Source: Rhodobacteraceae bacterium EL53
Lineage (GTDB): Bacteria > Pseudomonadota > Alphaproteobacteria > Rhodobacterales > Rhodobacteraceae
Assembly: GCA_900313015.1 (NCBI GenBank)
Contig: OMPR01000007.1
Coordinates: 1 to 42,348 of the forward strand
DNA length: 42,348 nucleotides
Direction: 5' to 3'
Shown: positions 1 through 9,106 of the stretch, in pieces
How the letters are laid out: each line of letters begins with the position of its first letter
Numbering within the stretch: the stretch's first letter is position 1
Notes under the pieces: generated by a model
Told to the model about the DNA's origin: nothing
Database searches by the model: none
Seen by the model: the letters and a program-made list of their open reading frames with translations, nothing else
Translations under genes and position numbers: made by a program

Positions 1-1
1 G

Positions 2-2908
2 ATGTGTATCAGACACCGCACTGTCACCTACGAAGTTGATGACGGCACCACCTCGACCACCAACACCGCCACGCTGGTGGTGAATGGGGTCAACGATGCA
101 CCCACGGTTGCGGCGATCACGGCGCCTGCTGTCACCGAAGACGACGGCACGGTCAGCATTGATCTGCTTCTGGGTCAAAGCGATGTGGACGGCGATGCGC
201 TGACCACCTCGGTGACCACGGTGGCCTCTGACAATGTGGGCCGCACCGTGGCCTTCAGCGTCAGCGGCGATCAGATCACCATCGATCCGGCGCAGTTCAA
301 CGACCTGGATGACACCGAAAGCGAGACGGTCACTGTCACCTACGAAGTTGATGACGGCACCACCTCGACCACCAACACCGCCACGCTGGTGGTGAATGGG
401 GTCAACGATGCACCCACGGTTGCGGCGATCACGGCGCCTGCTGTCACCGAAGACGACGGCACGGTCAGCATTGATCTGCTGGCAGGTCAGAGCGATGTGG
501 ATGGTGATGCGCTGACCACCTCGGTGACCACGGTGGCCTCTGACAATGTGGGCCGCACCGTGGCCTTCAGCGTCAGCGGCGATGAGATCACCATCGATCC
601 GGCGCAGTTCAACGACCTGGATGACACCGAAAGCGAGACGGTCACTGTCACCTACGAAGTTGATGACGGCACCACCTCGACCACCAACACCGCCACGCTG
701 GTGGTGAATGGGGTCAACGATGCACCCACGGTTGCGGCGATCACGGCGCCTGCTGTCACCGAAGACGACGGCACGGTCAGCATTGATCTGCTTCTGGGTC
801 AAAGCGATGTGGACGGCGATGCGCTGACCACCTCGGTGACCACGGTGGCCTCTGACAATGTGGGCCGCACCGTGGCCTTCAGCGTCAGCGGCGATCAGAT
901 CACCATCGATCCGGCGCAGTTCAACGACCTGGATGACACCGAAAGCGAGACGGTCACTGTCACCTACGAAGTTGATGACGGCACCACCTCGACCACCAAC
1001 ACCGCCACGCTGGTGGTGAATGGGGTCAACGATGCACCCACGGTTGCGGCGATCACGGCGCCTGCTGTCACCGAAGACGACGGCACGGTCAGCATTGATC
1101 TGCTTCTGGGTCAAAGCGATGTGGACGGCGATGCGCTGACCACCTCGGTGACCACGGTGGCCTCTGACAATGTGGGCCGCACCGTGGCCTTCAGCGTCAG
1201 CGGCGATCAGATCACCATCGATCCGGCGCAGTTCAACGACCTGGATGACACCGAAAGCGAGACGGTCACTGTCACCTACGAAGTTGATGACGGCACCACC
1301 TCGACCACCAACACCGCCACGCTGGTGGTGAATGGGGTCAATGATGCTGCAGTCATCACCGGGGTAACTTCCGCAAATGTCTCTGAATCTGGAACCACAA
1401 TTGCCACAGGACAATTGAGCGCTTCAGATGTTGATGATACTGATGATCTCTTCCAAGAGAACCTCGCGGGTGTCAGTGATAATGGCTACGGGACGTTTAC
1501 TGTTTCAACGGGCGGTCTTTGGGTCTTTACGGTGGATGAAACCAACCCAACGGTCGATGCCCTGTCAGATGGGGAACCTCTGTCAGATCAATTCACCGTC
1601 TTGTCGGAGGATGGCACATCACAGGTCGTTTCCATCACAATCACTGGGACATCGGATACTCCGACTGCCGGTATTGAAGCCTCGCGTACAGTGACCGAGT
1701 TCGCCGCGAATGGTACGGTTGTCACTACGGTTACGGCTGTTGACCCTGACAGCTCATCGTTCACCTTCACGTTGCTTGATGATGCGGGTGGCCGGTTCCA
1801 AATCGCCGACAACACAAGCGGCGAGATTACTGTTGCAGATGGTCTGGCCCTCGATTTCGAACAGAACACATCGCATGATGTTACGGTTCAGATCAGCGAT
1901 GGTGTCCTGACGAGCCAGACGGTTGTCACACTGAACGTTCTGGACAATGGCACCGCCGAAGTTGTCACTGCAGATAATGCTGGGCGCCGGTTGGTCGGTG
2001 GCACATTTGCGGATCAGTTCACAGGTGGACTTGGACTTGACGCCCTCTTGGGTGAAGGTGGCAACGACACCCTGATCGGTGGCGTTGGAGCCGATACTTT
2101 GGACGGCGGCACTGGCATTGATACAGCGGACTATTCATTGGCAGGCTCCCGGATCAATATCAACCTGAGAAACAGCGCAGGTACGGTTGGGGACGCCGCT
2201 GGCGATACATTCACCTCGATAGAAAACATCACCGGTTCAGCGTTCAACGACTATATCTACGGCGACAATGCTGCAAACGTGATCAGTGGCGGTGCGGATA
2301 ATGACCTTCTGCGCGGACACAATGGCAATGACACGCTGATTGGGGGCACAGGTGCTGATGATCTGAACGGTGGTTCTGGGCGTGATACGGCCAGCTATAC
2401 CACTGCAGCAGCCAGTGTGGCGGTTGATCTTGGAGCAGGCACCGGTTCAGCCGGGGATGCTGCAGGGGATACGTTCACCTCGATTGAAAGTCTGATCGGA
2501 TCTGACTTTGCGGATGTATTGACGGGATCGGCGGGTGAAAACTTCATCAATGGCGGTGGCGGCAACGACAGCTTGGACGGGGCTGCTGGTGAGGATACAT
2601 TTGTGTTCAATACTGAACTGAATGCGGCGACCAACGTCGATACAATCACCGGTTACGATGTTGCTGACGATACCATCCATTTGGATAGCTTCATCTTTGC
2701 CTCGTTGTCGTCCGGTACATTGCAGGCCAGCCAGTTTGCTGCAAATGCCGCAGGTCTTGCGCAGGACGCTGATGACTTCGTCATCTTCAACACCACAACA
2801 GGTGCGTTGTCTTATGACAGTGATGGTCTGGGAGGTGTGGACGCCATTCAGTTTGCAAGCCTGGATGCCATGCTGGCGCTGACAGAGGACGACTTCACCA
2901 TCCTCTGA
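2..2908 (+). CDS. Giant RTX adhesin, 3' part (5' end missing)
   Basis: C-terminal 960 or so residues of a large secreted repeat protein, probably an adhesin or matrix protein exported by a type I system. The order is: four complete and one partial copy of a 104-residue cadherin-like/tandem-95 domain (to about residue 446), a VCBS-type domain (about 446-555), a cadherin-like domain (about 555-650), then RTX calcium-binding nonapeptides such as GGVGADTLDGGTGIDTADY (about 660-870), and a C-terminal tail ending in DDFTIL typical of type I substrates. The gene continues beyond the left edge. The apparent ATG at position 2 is not a real start, because it lies in 18 adapter-like bases that do not match the repeat. 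A strong terminator follows the stop. No transporter is visible. The domain assignment is firm; the adhesin role is inferred. Confidence 0.88.
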   Translation: MCIRHRTVTYEVDDGTTSTTNTATLVVNGVNDAPTVAAITAPAVTEDDGTVSIDLLLGQSDVDGDALTTSVTTVASDNVGRTVAFSVSGDQITIDPAQFNDLDDTESETVTVTYEVDDGTTSTTNTATLVVNGVNDAPTVAAITAPAVTEDDGTVSIDLLAGQSDVDGDALTTSVTTVASDNVGRTVAFSVSGDEITIDPAQFNDLDDTESETVTVTYEVDDGTTSTTNTATLVVNGVNDAPTVAAITAPAVTEDDGTVSIDLLLGQSDVDGDALTTSVTTVASDNVGRTVAFSVSGDQITIDPAQFNDLDDTESETVTVTYEVDDGTTSTTNTATLVVNGVNDAPTVAAITAPAVTEDDGTVSIDLLLGQSDVDGDALTTSVTTVASDNVGRTVAFSVSGDQITIDPAQFNDLDDTESETVTVTYEVDDGTTSTTNTATLVVNGVNDAAVITGVTSANVSESGTTIATGQLSASDVDDTDDLFQENLAGVSDNGYGTFTVSTGGLWVFTVDETNPTVDALSDGEPLSDQFTVLSEDGTSQVVSITITGTSDTPTAGIEASRTVTEFAANGTVVTTVTAVDPDSSSFTFTLLDDAGGRFQIADNTSGEITVADGLALDFEQNTSHDVTVQISDGVLTSQTVVTLNVLDNGTAEVVTADNAGRRLVGGTFADQFTGGLGLDALLGEGGNDTLIGGVGADTLDGGTGIDTADYSLAGSRININLRNSAGTVGDAAGDTFTSIENITGSAFNDYIYGDNAANVISGGADNDLLRGHNGNDTLIGGTGADDLNGGSGRDTASYTTAAASVAVDLGAGTGSAGDAAGDTFTSIESLIGSDFADVLTGSAGENFINGGGGNDSLDGAAGEDTFVFNTELNAATNVDTITGYDVADDTIHLDSFIFASLSSGTLQASQFAANAAGLAQDADDFVIFNTTTGALSYDSDGLGGVDAIQFASLDAMLALTEDDFTIL
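21..1345 (+). repeat. 312-bp in-frame tandem repeat array
   Basis: Four full units (21-332, 333-644, 645-956, 957-1268) and the start of a fifth, each 312 bp or 104 codons. Three units are essentially identical in DNA. The second differs by a small cluster of changes near 479-511 and one near 583. The repeats encode the cadherin-like domains of the adhesin. Such identity means recent duplication or gene conversion, and a short-read assembly may have collapsed copies. Confidence 0.95.
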
Positions 2909-2931
2909 TTTGTAAGATCCCCGAAAACAGG

Positions 2932-2965
2932 AAACGGCACCCCCAACTGGGCGGTGCCGTTTTGT
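2932..2965 (+). terminator. Rho-independent terminator after the RTX adhesin gene
   Basis: A perfect 10-bp stem (AAACGGCACC at 2932-2941 pairing with GGTGCCGTTT at 2953-2962) with an 11-base loop, ending in a T-rich stretch, 24 bases after the stop codon. Confidence 0.85.
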
Positions 2966-3336
2966 TATGGGTCATATACTGTGTTGGGTACGGTTTAGGT
3001 TGTATGGAATACCTCATCATCCAACCTCGGTAAGATCACGTCATTTCGCGACAATCTGAGTGAGCGATGTGTAATGTGCAGAGAGAGCCCGGCCTATGCG
3101 GATCACTTGCGCCCGGCTCAGCGCAGCGCGTTGATGTTACCCTTGAAAAGTAAATCTGATCCCCGTCCAATATGTCGCGATCCACCCGCGGACAGAATTC
3201 AGCTAGGCTATCAAATAATAGAGCCCAACCAGAAAGAACAACATATTTGTTACCTGAATAAAGGGATTGGATTTACCTTTTTTGTACTGATCTCATCCAT
3301 CTATTCAAGGCAATGCCAGTGCACAAAGGAGTTGCC
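2966..3336. other. Intergenic stretch without a supported gene
   Basis: About 370 bases between the adhesin terminator and the 3' end of convergent galU. A plus-strand reading frame starts at 3074 but runs antisense into galU and resembles no family I know. A 7-bp hairpin (AAGGCAA at 3307-3313 with TTGCCTT at 3332-3338) covers the galU stop but lacks a T-tract. I see no RNA gene. Confidence 0.5.
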
Positions 3337-4230
3337 TTATTCTGCAGCATTCAGCGCCGGAGAGAGATTCCCCAGATACCGGCTCAGGTCGTCGCGCAAG
3401 TCATCCCGTGCCAGAGCAAAGGCAACCGTTGCCTGCAAGAAACCCGCCTTCGAGCCGCAATCAAACCGTTGCCCCTGGAAACGATAACCGTAGACAGGGT
3501 TGCCATTGTTAATGTCTTCGGCGATGGCATCGGTCAGCTGGATTTCGCCACCTGCGCCCGATTTCATCTTGTTCAGGTTTTTTAATACCGACGGCGCGAG
3601 AACGTAACGCCCAATCACCGCTAGATTTGACGGAGCCTCCGCGGCGCTGGGTTTTTCAATCATACCTTTGACGGAAACCACCGATCCCCTATCCTCGCCA
3701 ACGTCCAACATCCCGTACGAGCTGGATTTTTCTGGCGGTACTTCCATTGCAGCGACCATATTACCACCTGTTTCTGCGTAGGCTTCAACCATCTGCTGCA
3801 AGCAGGGTTTTTCAGCTGCGATCACATCATCTGGCAACATCACCACAAACGGTTCGTTGCCAATCAGACGCCGCGCACACCAGACCGCATGCCCCAGACC
3901 AAGCGCTTTGTGCTGGCGAATATAAGCGATTGCACCGCTGTCCATGTTGGTTTTCTTAAGCGTATCCAGAAGTTCGGTTTTGCCCTTCTTGCGCAGCTCT
4001 TGCTCCAAAATAGGCGAATGGTCGAAATAGTCCTCAAGCGCCCCTTTGCCACGTGAAGTCACAAAAATGAATTCCTTGATACCTGCAGCGCGGGCCTCGT
4101 CGATGGCGTATTGCACCAACGGCCGGTCAACCAATGTCATGATTTCCTTAGGAACGGATTTGGTCGCAGGTAAAAACCGGGTTCCAAGTCCGGCAACGGG
4201 GAAAATCGCCTTGGTGACTTTACGTGTCAT
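3337..4230 (-). CDS. galU: UTP-glucose-1-phosphate uridylyltransferase
   Basis: Makes UDP-glucose from UTP and glucose-1-phosphate in the cytoplasm, the precursor of many surface glycans. The 297-residue length is normal for GalU. The N-terminal nucleotide-binding signature GLGTRFLPATKSVPKEIM (residues 15-32) is intact, followed by VQYAIDEA and, near residue 132, the MLPDDVI segment. The ATG is preceded by AAGGA at a 7-base distance. It sits 134 bases from the upstream minus-strand rhamnose operon and has a plausible promoter of its own, so it may be transcribed separately. It is convergent with the adhesin gene. Confidence 0.95.
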   Translation of the reverse strand: MTRKVTKAIFPVAGLGTRFLPATKSVPKEIMTLVDRPLVQYAIDEARAAGIKEFIFVTSRGKGALEDYFDHSPILEQELRKKGKTELLDTLKKTNMDSGAIAYIRQHKALGLGHAVWCARRLIGNEPFVVMLPDDVIAAEKPCLQQMVEAYAETGGNMVAAMEVPPEKSSSYGMLDVGEDRGSVVSVKGMIEKPSAAEAPSNLAVIGRYVLAPSVLKNLNKMKSGAGGEIQLTDAIAEDINNGNPVYGYRFQGQRFDCGSKAGFLQATVAFALARDDLRDDLSRYLGNLSPALNAAE

Positions 4231-4293
4231 GGCTGGTCCTTAAATACTTGTTATGTCTGCTCGTCTATCGACGATGTTACGTCGCGCATCCTT

Positions 4294-4323
4294 GATATAC
4301 GCGCGAAAGCAACACTCGATCAA
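4294..4323 (-). promoter_or_regulatory. Possible sigma-70 promoter for galU
   Basis: On the minus strand a TTGATC -35 (4318-4323) and a TATATC -10 (4294-4299) are separated by 18 bases, about 65 bases upstream of the galU start. This was picked by eye and is not unique in quality. Confidence 0.35.
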
Positions 4324-4364
4324 TGATCTTACAGTCACCTGACAAAAATCTGATCATGCTTTGC

Positions 4365-5618
4365 TCATGATGGCATTTGTATGTGGCACGCATTGGGCAC
4401 CAATGCGTTCATTTGCTGCACATGCTCTGGCAAACATCTCGTCATAAAGTCATACCGAGCAATGACTGATGCCCGCGCAGCCGGACCCAAATGGGTATAA
4501 GCTTGTGGGTTGGCAAGCACATCCACCACCTGATCTGCCAGTGCAACAGGGTCAAAAAAGTCTACTAACAGCCCAGTTTCGCCATGCGTGATCGCCTCGC
4601 GGACGGGAGCCACATCCGAACTGACAACGGTGGCTTGCATCGCCATTGCTTCAAGCGCTGACCAGCTGAGCACGAACGGCATGGTCAGGTAGATATGACA
4701 TTGGCTCAGTTGAATGATCTTACAAAAATCCGAGTACGGCACCCGGCCCAAAAAATGCACCCGGCTCCAATCCAGATCAACGCCGACCTCATCTTCCATC
4801 TCGCCCCGCAGTCCCTTGGGGTGCTTGCTGCTGCGCCCATACGAAACCTCTTCTCCACCAAGTACGAGAACCCGCGCCTTGGGGCGTTCAGCAAGAATTT
4901 TGGGCAACGCCCGCATAAATATATGAAACCCGCGCGCGTGTTCCAGATTGCGCGCCAGGTAGGTAAACACCTCATCCTCGCGCGTTAGCGACTTTTCCAA
5001 CCGCCCCAATGTCAGCGATACATTTGGATCTGCCTGCAACAGGTCGGTGCGGATGCCATCGTGACAGACGTACATCTTGTCATGAAAGCTGGCTGGGAAC
5101 ACATCACGCTGCCAATAGGTAGGCACATGTCCCATGTCCACACTCTGTATATTTAGACAGGGCACTGTATTGCGCGCGCGCATCAAAAATGGCGTGTGGT
5201 CCGAAATGGGTTCTGCAGGGTCAAAACCCACCAGGCCACCTGTCATGTTGTAGTAATATTCAAAGAACCCGAGAATTGGGACATCGGGCCAGATGTCCTT
5301 GAAAAAGGTCAACTCGCCCCAACCGGTGTGCCCCAAGATCAGGTCCGGGCGAAATCCGTGACTGCGTTCCAGATCTCGCGCTGCCATCGCCGCACCGAAA
5401 CCGGACCCCGCCGCCGTTTCCCAAACCTTGGATAGCCCATAGGCCTTTTCACTGGCCGTATGATGAGCTGCATAGACAACAGTATGAACCCCCGCGATAC
5501 GCGGTGCATTCTGTCGCTGAGTCAAAAAGACGATCTCGTGCCCGCCCTGCGCCACCAGCCATTGCACCAACTCTCGGTATTGCCCCGGCATGTTTTGATG
5601 AACGATCAGCAGTTTCAT
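4365..5618 (-). CDS. GT4-type glycosyltransferase
   Basis: A 417-residue GT-B-fold glycosyltransferase, probably transferring rhamnose or another sugar to a lipid-linked glycan at the cytoplasmic membrane; donor and acceptor cannot be read from sequence. The N-terminal strand [13 protein letters not shown] is typical of this family. The C-terminal donor-binding half has [24 protein letters not shown] (about residue 340) and [11 protein letters not shown]. The start is set at the ATG at 5618, because it overlaps the rfbA stop as ATGA and begins the conserved fold; an upstream in-frame start would add 28 residues of no family character. It is the last gene of the rhamnose operon, so a rhamnosyltransferase is a fair guess. 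Confidence 0.85.
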   Translation of the reverse strand: MKLLIVHQNMPGQYRELVQWLVAQGGHEIVFLTQRQNAPRIAGVHTVVYAAHHTASEKAYGLSKVWETAAGSGFGAAMAARDLERSHGFRPDLILGHTGWGELTFFKDIWPDVPILGFFEYYYNMTGGLVGFDPAEPISDHTPFLMRARNTVPCLNIQSVDMGHVPTYWQRDVFPASFHDKMYVCHDGIRTDLLQADPNVSLTLGRLEKSLTREDEVFTYLARNLEHARGFHIFMRALPKILAERPKARVLVLGGEEVSYGRSSKHPKGLRGEMEDEVGVDLDWSRVHFLGRVPYSDFCKIIQLSQCHIYLTMPFVLSWSALEAMAMQATVVSSDVAPVREAITHGETGLLVDFFDPVALADQVVDVLANPQAYTHLGPAARASVIARYDFMTRCLPEHVQQMNALVPNACHIQMPS

Positions 5619-6487
5619 GTCAGCAACCGTGCCAGATACCGCCCATAGGCATTTTTGGCGAACATCTCCGCCCGCGCACGCAGCTGTTCGCGCGTGATCC
5701 ACCCGGCCTCGAAAGCGATCTCTTCGGGACAGCCCGTCTGCAAGCCCTGCCGCTGTTCCAGCGTGCGTACAAAATTGCCCGCATCCAGCAGGCTGCCATG
5801 GGTACCGGTGTCTAGCCAGGCATAGCCGCGCCCCATGGTTTCAACACGCAACCCTCCCTCGTCCAGATACATCTGCAACAGATCGGTGATCTCCAGCTCG
5901 CCACGGGCCGAGGCTTTCACCTGCCGCGCCCGCTCGGGCGCGCTGCCATCAAGAAAGTAAAGCCCGGTCACTGCGTAGTTCGAGGGCGGTACCTCTGGCT
6001 TTTCGATAATCTGCTGCGCACGGCCTGCGTCGTCAAACGCCACCACACCATAGCGTTCGGGATCAGACACGTGATAGCCAAATACGGTCCCGCCCGTGGC
6101 ATGGCCATCTGCTGCTGCCAGTAGCTTTGGCAAGCCATGACCAAAAAACACATTATCCCCCAGCACCAGTGCCGACGGCGCCCCCGCCAGAAATTCTTCG
6201 GCTAGGATAAAGGCCTGCGCCAGGCCATCGGGGCTGGGCTGTACCACATAGGTCAGTTCGACTCCCCATTGGCTGCCATCCCCCAACGTGCGCTTGAACT
6301 GATCTTGATCCTGCGGTGTGGTGATCACACAGATCTCGCGAATGCCTGCAAGCATCAACACGCTCAGCGGATAATAGATCATCGGTTTGTCATAGAGAGG
6401 CAGCAGTTGCTTAGAGACCGCCATGGTGATCGGATACAGCCGGGTGCCAGAGCCTCCTGCCAAAATAATACCCTTGCGCTGCGTCAT
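5615..6487 (-). CDS. rfbA: Glucose-1-phosphate thymidylyltransferase
   Basis: First committed enzyme of dTDP-L-rhamnose synthesis, joining dTTP and glucose-1-phosphate. At 290 residues it is the usual RmlA length. It carries the signature [20 protein letters not shown] at the N-terminus, then [27 protein letters not shown] and the allosteric-domain segment [15 protein letters not shown]. The ATG at 6487 overlaps the rfbD stop as ATGA. The longer frame upstream adds 14 residues inside rfbD and is unlikely. Its stop overlaps the next glycosyltransferase in the same way, implying translational coupling. Confidence 0.95.
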   Translation of the reverse strand: MTQRKGIILAGGSGTRLYPITMAVSKQLLPLYDKPMIYYPLSVLMLAGIREICVITTPQDQDQFKRTLGDGSQWGVELTYVVQPSPDGLAQAFILAEEFLAGAPSALVLGDNVFFGHGLPKLLAAADGHATGGTVFGYHVSDPERYGVVAFDDAGRAQQIIEKPEVPPSNYAVTGLYFLDGSAPERARQVKASARGELEITDLLQMYLDEGGLRVETMGRGYAWLDTGTHGSLLDAGNFVRTLEQRQGLQTGCPEEIAFEAGWITREQLRARAEMFAKNAYGRYLARLLT

Positions 6488-7329
6488 CCCATTACCTCTT
6501 TTACAATATCCTTCAATCCAACGCGCCAATCAGGGCGTGGAATACCAAAAACAGTCTCTAATGCGGTGCAATCGAGCCGCGAATTCAGCGGCCGCGTCGC
6601 CGGGGTCGGATAGTCGCTGCTCGGAACATCGCTTACGGCGCAAGTCAGGTCAGCCAAAGAAAAGATCTGGCGCGCGAAACCTGCCCAGCTTATATTGGGT
6701 CCCCCGGCAAAATGATAGATGCCCGCCTTGGATGAATCTGTTGCCAGCTGCGCTACCATTGTCATGCAGGCCGCCGCGATATCCCGCGCCGGCGTCGGGC
6801 CGCCAATCTGATCCGCCACAATCGTCAGCGCATCTCGTTCGGCCCCGAGCCGCAGCATGGTTTTCACAAAATTAGTGCCATGTGCCGACACTACCCAGGA
6901 TGTGCGCAGGATGGCATAAGCCCCTCCAGCCGCCTGAATAGCCTGTTCTCCGACCAGCTTAGAACGCCCATAAGCCCCCAGCGGATCGGTCGAATCCTCG
7001 GGCATCCAAGGTATCTCTCCCTCCCCGGAAAACACATAATCCGTCGAAATAGAGACGAATGGGATGCCCAAATCAGCACAAGCCCGCGCCATTGCGCCGG
7101 GGGTTTCCCCATTGATCATGGTGGCGCGCGGCTCATCTTCTTCGGCCTTATCAACAGCTGTATAGGCCGCCGCATTGATCACCGCCGCAGGCGCATATGC
7201 AGCAATCACAGCCGCGCATGCGTCGGGATTTTCTAAATCTGCGGCGTCACGGTCCAAACATGTCACATCAGCATACGCCGCCAATTCCCGTGCGACCTGT
7301 CCCGTTTGACCAAACACCAGATTGATCAT
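6484..7329 (-). CDS. rfbD: dTDP-4-dehydrorhamnose reductase
   Basis: Last step of dTDP-L-rhamnose formation, an NAD(P)H-dependent reduction of the 4-keto group. It is a short-chain dehydrogenase of 281 residues with the N-terminal [12 protein letters not shown] Rossmann loop, STDYVFSG around residue 105 and the catalytic YGRSK (Y-x-x-x-K) near residue 128. The start at 7329 was chosen because it begins directly with the Rossmann strand and overlaps the rfbB stop as ATGA. It overlaps rfbA downstream identically. Confidence 0.94.
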   Translation of the reverse strand: MINLVFGQTGQVARELAAYADVTCLDRDAADLENPDACAAVIAAYAPAAVINAAAYTAVDKAEEDEPRATMINGETPGAMARACADLGIPFVSISTDYVFSGEGEIPWMPEDSTDPLGAYGRSKLVGEQAIQAAGGAYAILRTSWVVSAHGTNFVKTMLRLGAERDALTIVADQIGGPTPARDIAAACMTMVAQLATDSSKAGIYHFAGGPNISWAGFARQIFSLADLTCAVSDVPSSDYPTPATRPLNSRLDCTALETVFGIPRPDWRVGLKDIVKEVMG

Positions 7330-8366
7330 GAACCAACCCCAAGTCGTTCCCCGACTCCGTGGCGATTTTGCAGCGCACGCCACCAGACTTCGTTCTCAAG
7401 ATACCACTTCACAGTTTTCTCCAACCCCTCTTCGACGGTAACCGAGGGCCACCAGCCCAATTCATTACGAATACGGGTCGGATCGATGGCATACCGCGCG
7501 TCGTGGCCCGGACGATCGGTGACAAAGGTGATCAGGTCCGCATACGGCGCAGGTCCGGGTTGCAAACGGTCAAGGATACCACAGATGGTCCGCACCAATT
7601 CAAGGTTGGAGCACTCGTTCTCGCCACCGATATTATAAGAGCGGCCCACTGTCCCCTGTTGCAGCACCGTCAGCAAAGCATCGGCATGATCTTCGACATA
7701 GAGCCAGTCGCGCACATTCGATCCATCGCCATAGATCGGCAGGGCTTTTCCGGCCAGCGCGTTCAGGATCACCACCGGGATCAGCTTTTCGGGGAAATGA
7801 TAGGGGCCGTAGTTGTTTGAGCAATTGGTCAGCACCACCGGCAACCCATAGGTTTCGGCCCAGGCGCGCACCAGATGATCGCTGGCTGCCTTACTGGCCG
7901 AATAGGGAGAGCGCGGATCATAAGGGGTGTCCTCGGTGAACTGCCCCGTGGCGCCAAGCGAGCCGTACACTTCGTCCGTGGAAATGTGATGAAAACGAAA
8001 GCCCTCGGGTCTGCCCTGCCCCACCCAATAGGCGCGTGTGGCTTCGAGCAAAGTGTAAGTGCCAGTGATATTGGTTTCGATAAAGGTACCCGGCCCGTCG
8101 ATGGATCGGTCGACATGAGACTCGGCGGCCAGATGCATGATGGCATCTGGTTTGCGGTCAGCTAGGATCGCATCCATGGTGGCCCGGTCGCAAATATCAG
8201 CCTCTACAAAGGCGTAATTGGGGGAATCTGCCACACTGGCTACGTTCTCAAGGCAGGCTGCATAGGTCAACGCATCTAGGTTCACCACCTGATGCCCGGC
8301 TGCCACCGCCTGACGCACCACCGCAGATCCGATGAATCCGGCGCCGCCGGTCACGATTAGTTTCAT
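7326..8366 (-). CDS. rfbB: dTDP-glucose 4,6-dehydratase
   Basis: Converts dTDP-glucose to dTDP-4-keto-6-deoxyglucose with tightly bound NAD+. It is 346 residues, normal for RmlB. The motifs are [13 protein letters not shown] at the N-terminus, [19 protein letters not shown] and [14 protein letters not shown] with the catalytic Tyr and Lys, then [17 protein letters not shown]. The start at 8366 is fixed by the Rossmann motif and by the ATGA overlap with the rfbC stop. A frame reaching 8381 adds five residues only. Confidence 0.96.
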   Translation of the reverse strand: MKLIVTGGAGFIGSAVVRQAVAAGHQVVNLDALTYAACLENVASVADSPNYAFVEADICDRATMDAILADRKPDAIMHLAAESHVDRSIDGPGTFIETNITGTYTLLEATRAYWVGQGRPEGFRFHHISTDEVYGSLGATGQFTEDTPYDPRSPYSASKAASDHLVRAWAETYGLPVVLTNCSNNYGPYHFPEKLIPVVILNALAGKALPIYGDGSNVRDWLYVEDHADALLTVLQQGTVGRSYNIGGENECSNLELVRTICGILDRLQPGPAPYADLITFVTDRPGHDARYAIDPTRIRNELGWWPSVTVEEGLEKTVKWYLENEVWWRALQNRHGVGERLGVGS

Positions 8367-8923
8367 GGCGCGCCCTCCCACACAAACGGACTGTTGAAAT
8401 CAGCAAGAGCGGGTGCGATCGCGTCCTTGTCGGACAGGACCGGCGTGCCCTCCCCCCCCCAGTCGATGCCACAGCTGTCCCAGCGCACGGCGCCATCACA
8501 GTCGGGCGCATAATAATCCGTACACTTGTAGCAAATTTCGGTGTTGGGCTGTGTGGTGATGAAGCCATGCAAAAACCCTTTGGGCACCAAAAGCTGCTTG
8601 CCGTTCTCGGCACTCAGTTCAACCCCGACCCAATGGCCATAGGTGGGGGACCCTTTGCGAATATCGACCGCCACATCAAAAAGCGCCCCCTGCCCACAGC
8701 GCACCAGCTTGTCCTGCGCGTGCGGGGGCGCCTGAAAATGCAGCCCGCGCACGGTGCCCACTACTGCTGATAAGGAATGATTGTCCTGCACAAACTCCAG
8801 ATCAATGCCATGCTCAGCCATCCGCTGCCTGTTCCAGCTTTCGCTAAAGAACCCACGTGCGTCTCCAAACCGGGTCGGTGTCAGCACCAACACCCCCGGC
8901 ACCGCAGTCTGTTCAACCTGCAT
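8363..8923 (-). CDS. rfbC: dTDP-4-dehydrorhamnose 3,5-epimerase
   Basis: Double epimerisation at C3 and C5 of dTDP-4-keto-6-deoxyglucose; a cupin of 186 residues, the usual size. It has RGFFSESWN, the active-site stretch [19 protein letters not shown] with its His, [13 protein letters not shown] and VPKGFLHGF. The ATG at 8923 has a good AGAGGTG ribosome binding site about 8 bases upstream, and an upstream TTG in frame has none. It is the first gene of the five-gene rhamnose operon. A run of nine G (plus-strand C at 8452-8460) lies inside the coding region around the DWGGEG segment and is a possible slippage point. Confidence 0.95.
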   Translation of the reverse strand: MQVEQTAVPGVLVLTPTRFGDARGFFSESWNRQRMAEHGIDLEFVQDNHSLSAVVGTVRGLHFQAPPHAQDKLVRCGQGALFDVAVDIRKGSPTYGHWVGVELSAENGKQLLVPKGFLHGFITTQPNTEICYKCTDYYAPDCDGAVRWDSCGIDWGGEGTPVLSDKDAIAPALADFNSPFVWEGAP

Positions 8924-9106
8924 GCTCGCATCACCTCTTCGCAATTTTTACCCGAACCTTTAGCAAGCCCGGGTGGGCAATGTCACTGTTCTTTGAGGTC
9001 TTGTGCACCTTACTCAGCACCCTGAGTCATTCGGAGCACGGCACTGGCCCTATGGGGATGCCAGCCGGACTGAGAAGGGTCCCCCCACAATCCGGCTCAG
9101 ATCACA

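Noticed and set aside
21-1345. Regular repeats suggesting a CRISPR array
   Set aside because: The period is 312 bp with no short repeat/unique spacer structure, and the whole array is in frame as cadherin-like domains.
3074-3487. A 137-codon plus-strand frame after the adhesin
   Set aside because: It runs antisense into galU, lacks a good ribosome binding site and resembles nothing known.
9063-9097. Inverted repeat AGCCGGA/TCCGGCT after cysNC as a terminator
   Set aside because: Only 7 bp with a 21-base loop and no T-tract on the minus strand; it may still form but is not a convincing terminator.
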